Positions 54,330 to 63,048 of a DNA stretch of 64,000 bases are shown one piece after another. Position 1 is the stretch's first letter. Each line of letters opens with the position of its first letter. Origin of the DNA: GCA-020343675 sp964462945 (GTDB taxonomy: Bacteria; Planctomycetota; Phycisphaerae; Sedimentisphaerales; Anaerobacaceae); NCBI GenBank assembly GCA_964462945.1, contig CAYWZW010000004.1:108505-172504 (forward strand), given 5' to 3'. Under the pieces are notes generated by a model that did no database searches, had not been told where the DNA came from, and saw only the letters and a program-made list of their open reading frames with translations. A program made the translations under genes and the position numbers.

Positions 54330-55490
54330 ATGCAGCCTTTTACGCTTTTAATTAAACCGTCCGGGTCGGACTGCAATATTGACTGTGCGTACTGCTTCTA
54401 TAAGGGCAGGGATGCTTCGGTCGGTACGGGCAGGCAGCGGATGAGCGGCGAGGTCCTTGAGACACTCGTTCGGGATTACATGAAGCTGGGTTTTCCGGTC
54501 GCCGGCTTTGCCTGGCAAGGGGGTGAGCCGACGCTCATGGGTCTGGATTTCTTCGCCACGGCGGTGGAATTACAGAAGAAGTACGGCTCCGCGGGCCAGC
54601 AGGTCAGCAATACGCTGCAAACCAACGGCGTCCTGCTTGATGATAACTGGTGCCGGTTCTTTCACGACAACAAATTCCTGCTCGGCATAAGCATCGACGG
54701 GCCGAAGAAGTTCCACGACAAGTACCGCGCGGACCACGCCGGGGCGGGGACATTCGAGCGGGTCATGCGGGGCATCGAATCCTGCAAGAGACATCAGGTC
54801 GAATTCAGCGCTCTTGTTCTGCTAAACAACATGAACGTGCAGCACCCGCAGGAGCTTTTCAATTTCCTGATCGAAAACGAGCTGACGTACGTGCAGTTCA
54901 TCCCCTGCGTCGAGACCGATCCGGCAACCGGCGGCCCGGGGGATTTTTCAATCACACCCCAACAGTACGGCGACTTCTTGTGCACGCTGTTCGACCTCTG
55001 GTACGCCTACGGCCCCGACAAGCTCAACATCCGCGAGTTCGATTCGCTGATCACCCATTTCGTCTTAGGCAAGCATACGATTTGTACCTACAGCAAGCAG
55101 TGCGCCGGCTTTGTCGTGATCGAGCATACCGGCGAGGCCTTCTGTTGCGAGTTCTTCGTCGAGCCGGATTGGCGACTGGGCAACATTCTCCAGACGCCGC
55201 TGGACAAGCTCGCGGCCAGCCCCAGGAAGCGGGCCTTCGCACGGGACAAAGAAAAGCTCTGCGACAGATGTCTTGTTTGCAGGCACCTCGATATCTGTCG
55301 CGGCGGCTGTATGAAGAACCGGATTCTCGATTCCGGCGGGGATCGAGGAAACTACTTCTGCGAAAGCTACAAGCAGTTCTTCGACTACACGCTGCCGAGG
55401 TTCATGCAAATCGCCGCCGGCATAAAGGATGGTTCCGCCGCCAGACACACCCGTTCAGCCGACCGAATCAGGCTGCGCATCGAAAAGTAG
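54330..55490 (+). CDS. Anaerobic sulfatase-maturating enzyme-like radical SAM protein (copy 1)
   Basis: A 386-residue radical SAM/SPASM enzyme. CNIDCAYCFYK (C-x3-C-x2-C, residues ~14-22) binds the radical 4Fe-4S cluster; FAWQGGEPTLMGLDF is the following SAM region. The C-terminal SPASM clusters use HTICTYSKQCAGF, CCEFFVEPDW and CDRCLVCRHLDICRGGCM. anSMEs oxidise a Cys or Ser of sulfatases to formylglycine. There is no sulfatase in the window, so it may serve sulfatases elsewhere. Copy 2 follows after about 107 bp and is closely similar. Confidence 0.92.
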   Translation: MQPFTLLIKPSGSDCNIDCAYCFYKGRDASVGTGRQRMSGEVLETLVRDYMKLGFPVAGFAWQGGEPTLMGLDFFATAVELQKKYGSAGQQVSNTLQTNGVLLDDNWCRFFHDNKFLLGISIDGPKKFHDKYRADHAGAGTFERVMRGIESCKRHQVEFSALVLLNNMNVQHPQELFNFLIENELTYVQFIPCVETDPATGGPGDFSITPQQYGDFLCTLFDLWYAYGPDKLNIREFDSLITHFVLGKHTICTYSKQCAGFVVIEHTGEAFCCEFFVEPDWRLGNILQTPLDKLAASPRKRAFARDKEKLCDRCLVCRHLDICRGGCMKNRILDSGGDRGNYFCESYKQFFDYTLPRFMQIAAGIKDGSAARHTRSADRIRLRIEK

Positions 55491-55597
55491 CTGCAGAACG
55501 ATGGGCCACCCGAAAAAGGTGGTAAAATCGGCCGGTTTCTGGTATGATCTGCCCCGAAAGTTCTGGAGAAACTCGTGATTGGTGGACTCATAGAATA

Positions 55598-56749
55598 ATG
55601 CAGCCTTTTACGCTTTTAATCAAGCCGTCCGGCTCCGATTGCAACGTCGATTGCGAATACTGCTTCTACAAGGCCAGGGCGCCGCAGGTCGGCCAGGGCA
55701 GGCAACGGATGAGCGAGCAAGTCCTTGAGAAGCTTGTGAAAGACTACATGCAGTTGCGATTTGCGCTGGCCGGCTTTGCCTGGCAAGGGGGCGAGCCGAC
55801 ACTGATGGGCCTGGATTTCTACGAGAAAGCGGTCGAGCTTCAAAAGAAATACGGCGTATCCGGCCAGGAAGTCGGCAACTCGCTGCAGACCAATGCAATC
55901 CTGCTCAACGATAAATGGTGCCGGTTTCTGCACGACAACAAGTTCCTCGCCGGCGTCAGTATCGACGGCCCGAAGGAATTCCACGACTCCTATCGCCTCG
56001 ACCATTCCGGCTCAGGGACATTCGACCGGGTCATGCGCGCCATCGAGAGCTGCAAAGAGCACCAGGTCGAGTTTAACACGCTCACCCTGATAAACGCCCA
56101 GAACGTGACGCACCCGGACGAGGTGTTTGATTTTCTCGTCAAGCTGGGCGTCAAGTTCCTGCAATTCATTCCCTGCGTCGAGGTCGAGCCGGCGACGGGC
56201 AAGATCGCAGACTTTTCAATTACGCCGGAGCAGTACGGCGAATTCCTGTGCAGGCTCTTTGACCGCTGGTACGAACACGGCCCGCGAAACGTCAGTATCC
56301 GCGACTTCGATTCGATCCTGTCGTATTACCTCACCGGCAGAAACACGATCTGCACGTTCGACAAGCAATGCAGCCAGTATATCGTCATCGAGCACACCGG
56401 CGACGCCTTCTGCTGCGATTTCTTCGTCGAGCCAAAATGGCGGCTGGGCAATATCTTCGAGACGCCGATAGAGAAATTAGCCGCCAGCAGCATGAAGCGG
56501 GCCTTCGCACGGGCCAAGCAAAACTTGTGCAACAAGTGTATCGTCTGCCGGCACCTGACAATCTGCCGCGGCGGTTGCATGAAGGACCGGGCGCCTTTTG
56601 ATAAAGACAACTTCGGCAGAGAAAGCTATTTCTGCGATGCCTATAAGCGATTCTTCGACCATGCAACGCCGAGGTTCATGCAGTTAGCCGCCCGGATTAA
56701 CGCCGAGTCAGCAGCCCAGCCGGAACCACTCGGCCCGCAGACTCGATAG
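55598..56749 (+). CDS. Anaerobic sulfatase-maturating enzyme-like radical SAM protein (copy 2)
   Basis: A 383-residue paralog of copy 1 with the same start MQPFTLLIKPSGSDCNVDCE; the ATG at 55598 matches copy 1 and is preferred to 55544. It keeps CNVDCEYCFYK, QGGEPTLMGLDF, HTGDAFCCDFFVEPKW and CNKCIVCRHLTICRGGCM. The SPASM region ends in a slightly different tail. Sequence identity is high in the N-terminal half and falls in the C-terminal part, which may reflect specialised substrates. Lies 38 bp before an exported isomerase-like gene. Confidence 0.92.
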   Translation: MQPFTLLIKPSGSDCNVDCEYCFYKARAPQVGQGRQRMSEQVLEKLVKDYMQLRFALAGFAWQGGEPTLMGLDFYEKAVELQKKYGVSGQEVGNSLQTNAILLNDKWCRFLHDNKFLAGVSIDGPKEFHDSYRLDHSGSGTFDRVMRAIESCKEHQVEFNTLTLINAQNVTHPDEVFDFLVKLGVKFLQFIPCVEVEPATGKIADFSITPEQYGEFLCRLFDRWYEHGPRNVSIRDFDSILSYYLTGRNTICTFDKQCSQYIVIEHTGDAFCCDFFVEPKWRLGNIFETPIEKLAASSMKRAFARAKQNLCNKCIVCRHLTICRGGCMKDRAPFDKDNFGRESYFCDAYKRFFDHATPRFMQLAARINAESAAQPEPLGPQTR

Positions 56750-56787
56750 AGACGTGATATTGAACCAGACTCTCGAAAGGACAAGTT

Positions 56788-57729
56788 ATGGAATCTATGA
56801 AACGCAGAACCTTCCTCAGCAGCTCTATCGCGGCGGCGGGCGCTCTTATGCTTACCAGCGATTCGTCTAAAGCCGCAGAACCGACGGGGACAGCCCGCCG
56901 CCCTAATCCGATTGCCGTCTCGACGTATTCGTTCTGGCGATTTAAAGACGGCTTGAAGCTCCCTATCGAGACCTGTATCGACGAAGCTGCCAGGATGGGT
57001 TTTGACGGCGTGGACCTTCTGCTCATCCAGATGGAGAGCGAGGAGAACGGCTATCTGCAGAAGCTCAAACGTCACGCCCTGATCAACGGCCTGGACCTGT
57101 GCTGCATGTCCACCCACCAGGGCTACGTCTATCCGGACGAAGCCCGACGCCAGAAGAACATCGACCTGACGCTGCGACAAATCGAGACCGCTTACCGGCT
57201 GGGCGTCCCGATTGTGCGACTGAACACGGGCCGCTGGGGCACGACCAGGAGCTTCGACGACCTGATGGCCAATCGCGGCATCGAGCCGATCCTGCCCGGC
57301 CACACCGAAGAGGACGGCTTCAAGTGGGTCATCGACAGTATCGAAAAGTGCCTGCCCAAGGCAGAAGAGTGCGGCGTCATCCTCGGCCTGGAGAACCACT
57401 GGGGCCTAGCTCGCACGCCGGAAGGATTGCTGAGGATCGTCAATGCGATCAACTCGCCCTGGTTGAAGGTCCTGCTCGATACCGGCAATTTTCTCGAAGA
57501 CCCGTACGATAAGCTCGAACAGTGCGCCCCGCAGACGGTTTTCATGCAGGCCAAGACCTACTACGGCGGCGGTCTCTGGTACAGCCTCGATTTGGATTAT
57601 CCGCGCATCGGCCGGATTATGCGAAAGCACAACTTCCGCGGCTACGTCTCGCTCGAATTCGAGGGAAACGAAGACTACAAGACCGCCATCCCTAAAAGCC
57701 TGGCGGTGCTGCGAGAAGCGTTCGCCTGA
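56788..57729 (+). CDS. Exported sugar phosphate isomerase/epimerase-like TIM barrel (Tat signal)
   Basis: A 313-residue protein. MESMKRRTFLSSSIAAAGAL has a twin-arginine signal (RRTFL), so the folded enzyme is probably exported via Tat. The mature part is the xylose-isomerase-like TIM barrel: ETCIDEAARMGFDGVDLLL, VPIVRLNTGRWG, AEECGVILGLENHWG, WLKVLLDTGNFL and FRGYVSLEFEGNEDY, with Glu/Asp/His metal-binding residues in these loops. Substrate unknown; polysaccharide-derived ketoses or inositols are likely candidates. It follows the second anSME in the same direction by 38 bp, which could join them in one unit. Confidence 0.9.
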   Translation: MESMKRRTFLSSSIAAAGALMLTSDSSKAAEPTGTARRPNPIAVSTYSFWRFKDGLKLPIETCIDEAARMGFDGVDLLLIQMESEENGYLQKLKRHALINGLDLCCMSTHQGYVYPDEARRQKNIDLTLRQIETAYRLGVPIVRLNTGRWGTTRSFDDLMANRGIEPILPGHTEEDGFKWVIDSIEKCLPKAEECGVILGLENHWGLARTPEGLLRIVNAINSPWLKVLLDTGNFLEDPYDKLEQCAPQTVFMQAKTYYGGGLWYSLDLDYPRIGRIMRKHNFRGYVSLEFEGNEDYKTAIPKSLAVLREAFA

Positions 57730-57767
57730 TGCATATCCGTAGAGAGCGAAAAACACGGCAGTACGTT

Positions 57768-57808
57768 GTCATGCTGAACGCAACGGAGCGAAGTGAAGCA
57801 TCTGGCCG
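57768..57808. repeat. Dispersed short repeat of GTCATGCTGA-AGTGAAGCATCT type
   Basis: A short intergenic stretch of the GTCATGCTGAACG..GAAGCATCT type, similar in flavour to the text at 62751-62913. This kind of sequence is common between genes in many metagenome-derived genomes. Confidence 0.5.
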
Positions 57809-57895
57809 CGAACGAGAGGTTGCTTGGTGTGTGGGAACGACGTTCCGCCCACGCGACAGGTGCAGCTTTCGATGACATTGTTCTCGGCGTGGCAC

Positions 57896-58771
57896 TCAGT
57901 AGTCCTTGAAGTGCCTCATCCACTGGGGCCAATCTTCAGGCCGGACGCCACCGGCTCTGGTCCAGGGACCACGAGTGTCAAAAAGCGGGTTCCACTTGAG
58001 CGTCCAAAGCTCCTTTAGCCCCACCTTGCGGACGGACCAGTCGAGGAACAGATAGTTCACACCGCCGTCGTGGCGATTGATGCATTGCGCCGACCAATGG
58101 AGTGACACGATGGGAGCCAGATACAGGCTCTCATAGGGCGGAGGGGGTTGCTCATCGTAAGCCTGACTTACATAATTACTACAATCGAACATGAACGGAA
58201 TAGATGCGAGCGACGGCCTCTTGCTGGTATAAGGGCAGACATCCGCCCACAAAGGCCAGATATTCGGCCACGTATGGCGCCGCCAATAAGGCGAGTTGCC
58301 CATGTTCAGAGCGGCAACTGTCCCGTTGAATCCGTAACTGATGGCAGCGGTCTTGCCGTCGGGTGGACGGATCCAATAGGCAGTGAACGTACCGCCAAAG
58401 GCGGCTGGCCATCCGGTCTTCGACCTCTCCACATAGGCGTAATCCACGCGAGATGCCATAGGGCACAGGAACAGCTCACGAATCTGCGGGCCATAACGGC
58501 GCTCGCTCTGAGGCCAGAAGCAAAAACCTCGCCAATCACGGTCGGCCTCCGTGAACTCTGAGGCAAAGGGAAAGAAGTCCATCTCGCTATCGTTTGCGGT
58601 CAGTTCAGTGCTGAAGAGCAGGCCCCATTGACGCAGATTCGCTTGGCAGCCGACCGCCCTGGCCTGCTTGCGGACCCGCGATAGCGTCGGCAGCAGGATC
58701 GCCATCAATAGCACAATCACGGCAATCACTACCAACAGCTCTATAAGCGTAAAGCCCCTTCCTTTGCGCAT
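57896..58771 (-). CDS. Type II-secretion/pilin-like prepilin (copy 2)
   Basis: A 291-residue prepilin, MRKGRGFTLIELLVVIAVIV, with prepilin peptidase site and helix. The middle (RDWRGFCFWPQSERRYGPQI, YAYVERSKTGWPAAFGG) is different from copy 1 at 49.6 kb, but the tail NRHDGGVNYLFLDWSVRKVG to WMRHFKDY is nearly the same. GAAGGGA lies upstream of the ATG. Confidence 0.9.
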   Translation of the reverse strand: MRKGRGFTLIELLVVIAVIVLLMAILLPTLSRVRKQARAVGCQANLRQWGLLFSTELTANDSEMDFFPFASEFTEADRDWRGFCFWPQSERRYGPQIRELFLCPMASRVDYAYVERSKTGWPAAFGGTFTAYWIRPPDGKTAAISYGFNGTVAALNMGNSPYWRRHTWPNIWPLWADVCPYTSKRPSLASIPFMFDCSNYVSQAYDEQPPPPYESLYLAPIVSLHWSAQCINRHDGGVNYLFLDWSVRKVGLKELWTLKWNPLFDTRGPWTRAGGVRPEDWPQWMRHFKDY

Positions 58772-58936
58772 AGTGCGGTCCCTTCTCTTTACAAGAAAGG
58801 CTCTCTTACGACGAACTCATATTTGAATCTCATACCTAATCCGCTGCTTAGCTTGCTGACCACATTAATTCTAACGAAATACATGGCGGTAATGCAAGCT
58901 TTTTTTCCACAAAATTCAGGATTCGGTTAAGTAGTT

Positions 58937-59338
58937 CTACCTGATCTTGCGCTCGGCACACGGTTGCAGGAGCACAAGAGAGCAGTACGCAAGGATATTC
59001 AGAAGTAATACGACACACGCACGAATCAGGGTCGTGTAACTTATGCTCTTGGTGCTAGAAGTGCTAAAGCAGCCGCAGCTAATCTCAAGGCCCCGATACA
59101 GCGCAGACGCCAGCACAAATGTGAACATGGCGCACATCGCGATGCTGGCCAGCAGTGCCCCACCAACAAAAACGCCGCCAACCAAACATATGCCGGCGAA
59201 GAGTTCGGCCCAGGGAAGTGCCATTGCCACCAACACGCCAAGCTTTGGACCCACAAGCTCGTAGCCGTATACGCTGCCCAGGAACATATATGGCTGGCGA
59301 ATCTTTGGCACGCTGCTCATGATGAACATGAAACCCAA
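58937..59338 (-). CDS. MauE/DoxX-like membrane protein, 5' end probably frameshifted
   Basis: A 133-residue membrane protein of the MauE/DoxX redox-partner type: several hydrophobic helices (GVLVAMALPWAELFAGICLV, VGGALLASIAMCAMFTFVLA) and the LEISCGCFS motif typical of MauE (thiol/disulfide partner). In this frame the N-terminal helix is cut short (GFMFIMSSVPKI). The other frame upstream reads LSPGVILRAAGLGF, the missing half of a MauE TM1, from a GTG at 59396. A single-base difference near 59330 would join the two. Overlaps the 3' end of the neighbouring secreted-protein gene; an ATGA overlap at 59320 is a second start option. Confidence 0.6.
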   Translation of the reverse strand: MGFMFIMSSVPKIRQPYMFLGSVYGYELVGPKLGVLVAMALPWAELFAGICLVGGVFVGGALLASIAMCAMFTFVLASALYRGLEISCGCFSTSSTKSISYTTLIRACVVLLLNILAYCSLVLLQPCAERKIR

Positions 59339-59739
59339 GCCCAGCCGCTCGCAGAATTACCCCCGGAGACAGAGTAAGAATATTTATACGTGCCACCCGT
59401 AGGGGTTCCCCCGCCAGTCCATTGCCACCATTTCACGGCGTATGCTGAGGAGCTCACACTTGCATCGGCACTGAAACTGCCGCTACCACCTCCGATCCAG
59501 GCATAGGCCCAGGCAGACCCAGAGCAACTTGCGCTGAGGGAACTCGAATCACCACTCGCGTAGCCATACTCAGACCAGTTGTCACCATAGTCGTCTACTT
59601 CGTCGGGATCCGACGTGTAGTCGTACTCGTCCTCTTCGTACCAGCCTGCATTTGCGGGTTGCACCAGAGCAAGCCCTCCAACTAATGCAACCCATAGTGC
59701 TAATACAACTAAATTGGGAAGTTCTACTAACCGTTTCAT
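59317..59739 (-). CDS. Secreted Ser/Gly-rich protein with Trp/Tyr repeats
   Basis: A 140-residue exported protein. Start ATG at 59739 has GGAGG upstream; signal LVVLALWVALVGGLALVQPA NAG-type ends near residue 31. The mature part is acidic at first (YEEDEYDYTSDPDEVDDYG), then Ser/Gly/Trp-rich (SCSGSAWAYAWIGGGSGSF, WWQWTGGGTPTGGTYKYS), low-complexity and without known domain. It could be a surface or matrix protein. It lies between the ECF sigma factor and the MauE-like gene. Confidence 0.65.
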   Translation of the reverse strand: MKRLVELPNLVVLALWVALVGGLALVQPANAGWYEEDEYDYTSDPDEVDDYGDNWSEYGYASGDSSSLSASCSGSAWAYAWIGGGSGSFSADASVSSSAYAVKWWQWTGGGTPTGGTYKYSYSVSGGNSASGWAWVSCSS

Positions 59740-60033
59740 AACTTTTACCTCCTTGTTTAAATTACCCAGTTAACTAACCACAACTCGTTCACACAAACCC
59801 TGCTTTTCTGACTTGCCTTATCTTAGCTCATAGCGACCACCTCCTTTCTCATCCTACTCTTTCTTTGGAGGGCAACAGATACCCTCTATTTCTAATTGCC
59901 CGAAAATCGCAAAATTCGACAAAGAAAATTTCAGATTTTTTGGTAGGAGTGTGTAAAGCGTTGGTGGGGCAGGCTCTTAGGAGAAAGAAAAAATTTTTCT
60001 TAAATACGCCTTGCCATTATTGGCAACGGGTAT
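59740..60033. other. Intergenic before ECF sigma
   Basis: AT-rich 294-bp gap; a promoter for the secreted-protein gene is probable on the minus strand but no clear boxes were found. No RNA gene seen. Confidence 0.35.
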
Positions 60034-60612
60034 CTACTGTTCATCTCTGCAGATTTCTCGCAAGGTTTTCATCGCTCTTTCCAATCGTGTGTAAAAGGCA
60101 CCTATTGAGCATCCGGCTTTTGCGGCAGCCTCCTTCAGGCTGAGACCCTCGACAAACCTCAATCGGACAGCTTCGCGGGCTTTGGGCGGCAACGCGGTCT
60201 CTATCCCCCGCACAATTCTCTTGAATTGGTCCACTCCAATCCGCGCCCCAGGGTCGAGACGTTCCCGGATATGATGGTTGAGAGAAAGGCCGTTAATTGA
60301 GTCGGCAGGCATCGTTCTTGGTGATCGTTTCGTTCGTCGGTGATACCTTCGAATCATGTTCCTGGCGATACCGAAGATGTACGATTTCACCCCTTTGCTG
60401 CTGTCATAATGCCCTTTGCCCTGGCAGACTTGTAAGAATACTTCCTGGACCAGGTCTTCAGTATCAGCGACGGAGCCAACCTGAGAGGCGATATAGGACT
60501 TGACTTGCGGAGCATATTTGAGATATAGGGTCGCCCGTGCCCTTCTGTCCTTCTGACAGACTGCCCGCATTAACAAGAGTCTGTCGTCAATGTCGAACGA
60601 ATTTCTGCCCAT
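60034..60612 (-). CDS. ECF RNA polymerase sigma factor
   Basis: A 192-residue sigma factor. Region 2 is RRARATLYLKYAPQVKSYIA and TEDLVQEVFLQVCQ; region 2.4 YIFGIARNMIRRYHRRTK; region 4 is ALPPKAREAVRLRFVEGLSL followed by the helix-turn-helix KEAAAKAGCSIGAFYTRLER. The CxxC/zinc anti-sigma partner is not adjacent; the gene is followed by the secreted Ser/Gly-rich protein, which could be a regulated target. Confidence 0.93.
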   Translation of the reverse strand: MGRNSFDIDDRLLLMRAVCQKDRRARATLYLKYAPQVKSYIASQVGSVADTEDLVQEVFLQVCQGKGHYDSSKGVKSYIFGIARNMIRRYHRRTKRSPRTMPADSINGLSLNHHIRERLDPGARIGVDQFKRIVRGIETALPPKAREAVRLRFVEGLSLKEAAAKAGCSIGAFYTRLERAMKTLREICRDEQ

Positions 60613-60716
60613 AAAGCCTCGCGCTCATTATTATCCGATAAATCGCCCTAAAATGCAACGGCCGGGCCCCGGCGGGCGATAACCCCGCTTATTCCCGCAC
60701 ATCAGGCGGTTTTTTG
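60613..60716. other. GC-rich gap between divergent units
   Basis: GC-rich palindromic text (GGCCGGGCCCCGGCGGGC, near 60660) just downstream of the sigma start, followed by CCGC-acatca-GCGG and a T6 run on the plus strand; the latter is only a 4-bp stem, too weak to call a terminator. Confidence 0.35.
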
Positions 60717-60746
60717 TTGACAGAATCGGGTATTTGCTTATATTAT
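60717..60746 (+). promoter_or_regulatory. Sigma70-like promoter for HEAT-repeat gene
   Basis: TTGACA (60717-60722) with TATATT (60739-60744, 16-bp spacing) or TATTAT (60741-60746, 18-bp spacing). It lies ~175 bp upstream of the HEAT-repeat start, leaving a long leader. Confidence 0.6.
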
Positions 60747-60922
60747 ATAATTTTACGGACGAAGAATATGCGGTAACGGATTGTCGCTTTTGTCCGCACT
60801 GAGTGGGCATAAAATGCCTTGATGAGGAGCGATTTGGAGGTCGGGGCCGCCTGGGAATTCGTATCTGCTTGGCCGCCGAAGGGTTTTGTGATAAAAGGAA
60901 CGCACTTTTTGGAGATAACTTA

Positions 60923-62719
60923 ATGTTCAGTGGAAAAACCGCCGTGGCGATCATCGCAGCCGCACTTTTTGCCGCCAACGCCTGTCTCGCTCAGACTCCG
61001 GATGAGAGCTGGGGCGACTTCCTGCATTATACCATGATTGGCCGGTTCGATCTGGCCAAGGGGCACGCCCAAGCGCTTCTGGACAGCAATCCCGACCCCG
61101 CGAAGCTGCTCGAGATGAGCAGGCAAAACCCGCAGGGTTATCAGATCCTGGTCAGAGTCAGCGAGACCGCCCCGGATGCCCAGATGGTTGAGTTGAGCGG
61201 CAAGATTCTCGCCCTTATCGAGCGCGGCCGGTTCCTCCAGCGCATCGAGCCCAAAATTATCGCCGAGGAGGTCAGACGGCTGAGCACCACCGACCGCGGC
61301 TGGTTTATCGCCGTCGAAAGGCTCCGCAACGCGGGCGAATACGCCATTCCCTTCATGCTGGATGCGTTGGCGGACCCCTCCCGCGAAGAGGAGATGCCCC
61401 ACATCGTGCGCGCGCTGCCCCAGATCGGCAGGGACGCCATCAGGCCGCTCACCACAGCCCTGCAAACCAAGAACGTCGCGCTCAAGGCGCAGATCGTAAC
61501 CGCACTGGGCAAGATCGGCTATCCGCAATCGCTGGCGGACCTCAAGCTCGTCGCGGAAAAGGATGATTCAGCCGACCTCCGCCAGGCCGCCCAGGACAGC
61601 ATCAAGCAGATCGACCCCGCCATGCTGCAAGTCCCGGCGGCTCAGTTGTTCTATGAGCTTGCCGAAAAGTATTATTATCACGCGGAGTCGCTGGCCCCCG
61701 CCGCCGACGCCAACTTTGCCAACGTATGGTTCTGGGACGCCGGCACGCAGCGGCTGACTCGCGAAGAAGTCGCCAAGAGCTACTTCAACGAGCTCATGGC
61801 CATGCGGGCCTGCGAGTGGGCGCTCAAGGCCGACGCCGGGTTCGGCTCTGCTATCGGCCTTTGGCTGGCGGCCTTCTTCAAGGCCGAGTCCGCGGGCGAG
61901 CAGAAGATGCCCGCCTATTTCGGCGACCGTCACGCCGACGCCCTTGTCTATGCGACTACGGCGGGCGCCGAGTATCTGCATCAGGCGCTTGCCCGCGCCG
62001 TCAAGGACAACAACGCTTACGTCGCGCTGGGTGTCATCGAGGCCCTGGCGACGACCGCAGGCGAGAAATCGCTGCTCTATCAAATCGGTGCGGCCCAGCC
62101 GCTCCTTCAGGCCCTGAGCTTCGATGACCGAAAGGTCAAGTACAGCGCCGCCATCGCCATCGCCGCCGCAGGCCCCAAGGAGCCGTTCGCCGAGAGCAAG
62201 CTGGTCACGGCAAACTTGGCCGAAGCTCTCGTGCAGACGCCGCAAGCCGCCACGGAAAGCGGGAACGGCTGGGACCAGGAGACGGCCGACAGCTACGCCC
62301 TGCGCGCCGCCGAGGTGATGCTCAAGGCGGCCCAGAGCCGCAATCCCGTGCTGGATTTATCCGCTGCTCAGGACGCCCTGGTCGCTGCGACAAGTGACAA
62401 GCGGGCGCAGATGCCGGTCCTGGCCGGGCAGACCTTGGCCCATTTCGACAGCCCCGGCGCCCAGCGGGCAATCGCCGCAATGGCCCTCGACGCCAATAAC
62501 GCGCTCGACGTGCGCATCCCGGCCTTTGATTCGCTCGGAACGTCAGCCAAGCTCAACGCCAACATGCTGCCCGACGAGACGATTGACGCCATTTACGCGC
62601 TGATCAGCTCGGATGCGACCGACCCCGCCCTGCGCAGCGCCGCCGCCGCCGCGTACGGAGCCTTGAACCTGCCGAGCCAAAAAGTAAAAGACCTTATCCT
62701 CGACCAGGCCAAAAGTTGA
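60923..62719 (+). CDS. Exported HEAT-repeat protein
   Basis: A 598-residue protein. The ATG at 60923 (MFSGKTAVAIIAAALFAANA) with TTGGAGA upstream and a signal is preferred to the frame from 60803. It begins with a short helical part (ESWGDFLHYTMIGRFDLAKG) and then HEAT repeats: AIPFMLDALADPSREEEMPH, IRPLTTALQTKNVALKAQIV, ALGKIGYPQSLADLKLVAEK and, after a long insert, YVALGVIEALATTAGEKSLL and AAIAIAAAGPKEPF. The repeats continue to the C-terminus. HEAT repeats usually mediate protein contact; this type is common in planctomycete exported proteins and its partner is unknown. A hairpin follows the stop. Confidence 0.85.
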   Translation: MFSGKTAVAIIAAALFAANACLAQTPDESWGDFLHYTMIGRFDLAKGHAQALLDSNPDPAKLLEMSRQNPQGYQILVRVSETAPDAQMVELSGKILALIERGRFLQRIEPKIIAEEVRRLSTTDRGWFIAVERLRNAGEYAIPFMLDALADPSREEEMPHIVRALPQIGRDAIRPLTTALQTKNVALKAQIVTALGKIGYPQSLADLKLVAEKDDSADLRQAAQDSIKQIDPAMLQVPAAQLFYELAEKYYYHAESLAPAADANFANVWFWDAGTQRLTREEVAKSYFNELMAMRACEWALKADAGFGSAIGLWLAAFFKAESAGEQKMPAYFGDRHADALVYATTAGAEYLHQALARAVKDNNAYVALGVIEALATTAGEKSLLYQIGAAQPLLQALSFDDRKVKYSAAIAIAAAGPKEPFAESKLVTANLAEALVQTPQAATESGNGWDQETADSYALRAAEVMLKAAQSRNPVLDLSAAQDALVAATSDKRAQMPVLAGQTLAHFDSPGAQRAIAAMALDANNALDVRIPAFDSLGTSAKLNANMLPDETIDAIYALISSDATDPALRSAAAAAYGALNLPSQKVKDLILDQAKS

Positions 62720-62722
62720 CAA

Positions 62723-62747
62723 GAAAATGAAAGACAATTTCATTTTC
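62723..62747 (+). terminator. AT-rich hairpin after HEAT gene
   Basis: Perfect 10-bp stem GAAAATGAAA / TTTCATTTTC with loop GACAA, beginning 3 bp after the stop. It is not followed by a T-run, so factor-independent termination is uncertain. Confidence 0.5.
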
Positions 62748-62750
62748 TCG

Positions 62751-62913
62751 TCAATCCTGAGCGGAGTGAAACGGAGTCGAAGGACCTATTCAAAAGCGTA
62801 ACACTACGGCCTCCAACGCAGACAGCGACGGTTTCACTTTATTGTCAGTCCTGACTTAGCCCTTAGCCCTGAGCGCAGTCGAAGGGAACGTCGAAGGATC
62901 TATTTATAAAGCG
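62751..62913. repeat. Two degenerate copies of a CTGAGCG..AGTCGAAGG element
   Basis: Copy 1 (about 62751-62798) and copy 2 (62867-62913) share CCTGAGCG...AGTCGAAGG, then GGAyCTATTyA and AAAGCG. Together with the text at 57768 they fit a dispersed intergenic family. The rest of the gap to 63048 has no gene. Confidence 0.6.
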
Positions 62914-63048
62914 CATACCCGCTGAGCCCGTCCGACTGCGCTTAGAGCCTGGCCTGAATATGGTTGAAGTGGTAAGCGTCGTCGTTTCTGGATATGTTGT
63001 TGAGGCTTGGGCTTGACTCTTCAGCCGAAATCTGATATACATCATCTT

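Noticed and set aside
59085..59396. 103-codon frame with VILRAAGLGF as an independent gene
   Set aside because: Only its first ~20 residues look like MauE; afterwards it runs as Arg/Trp-rich nonsense, fitting a frameshift and not a gene.
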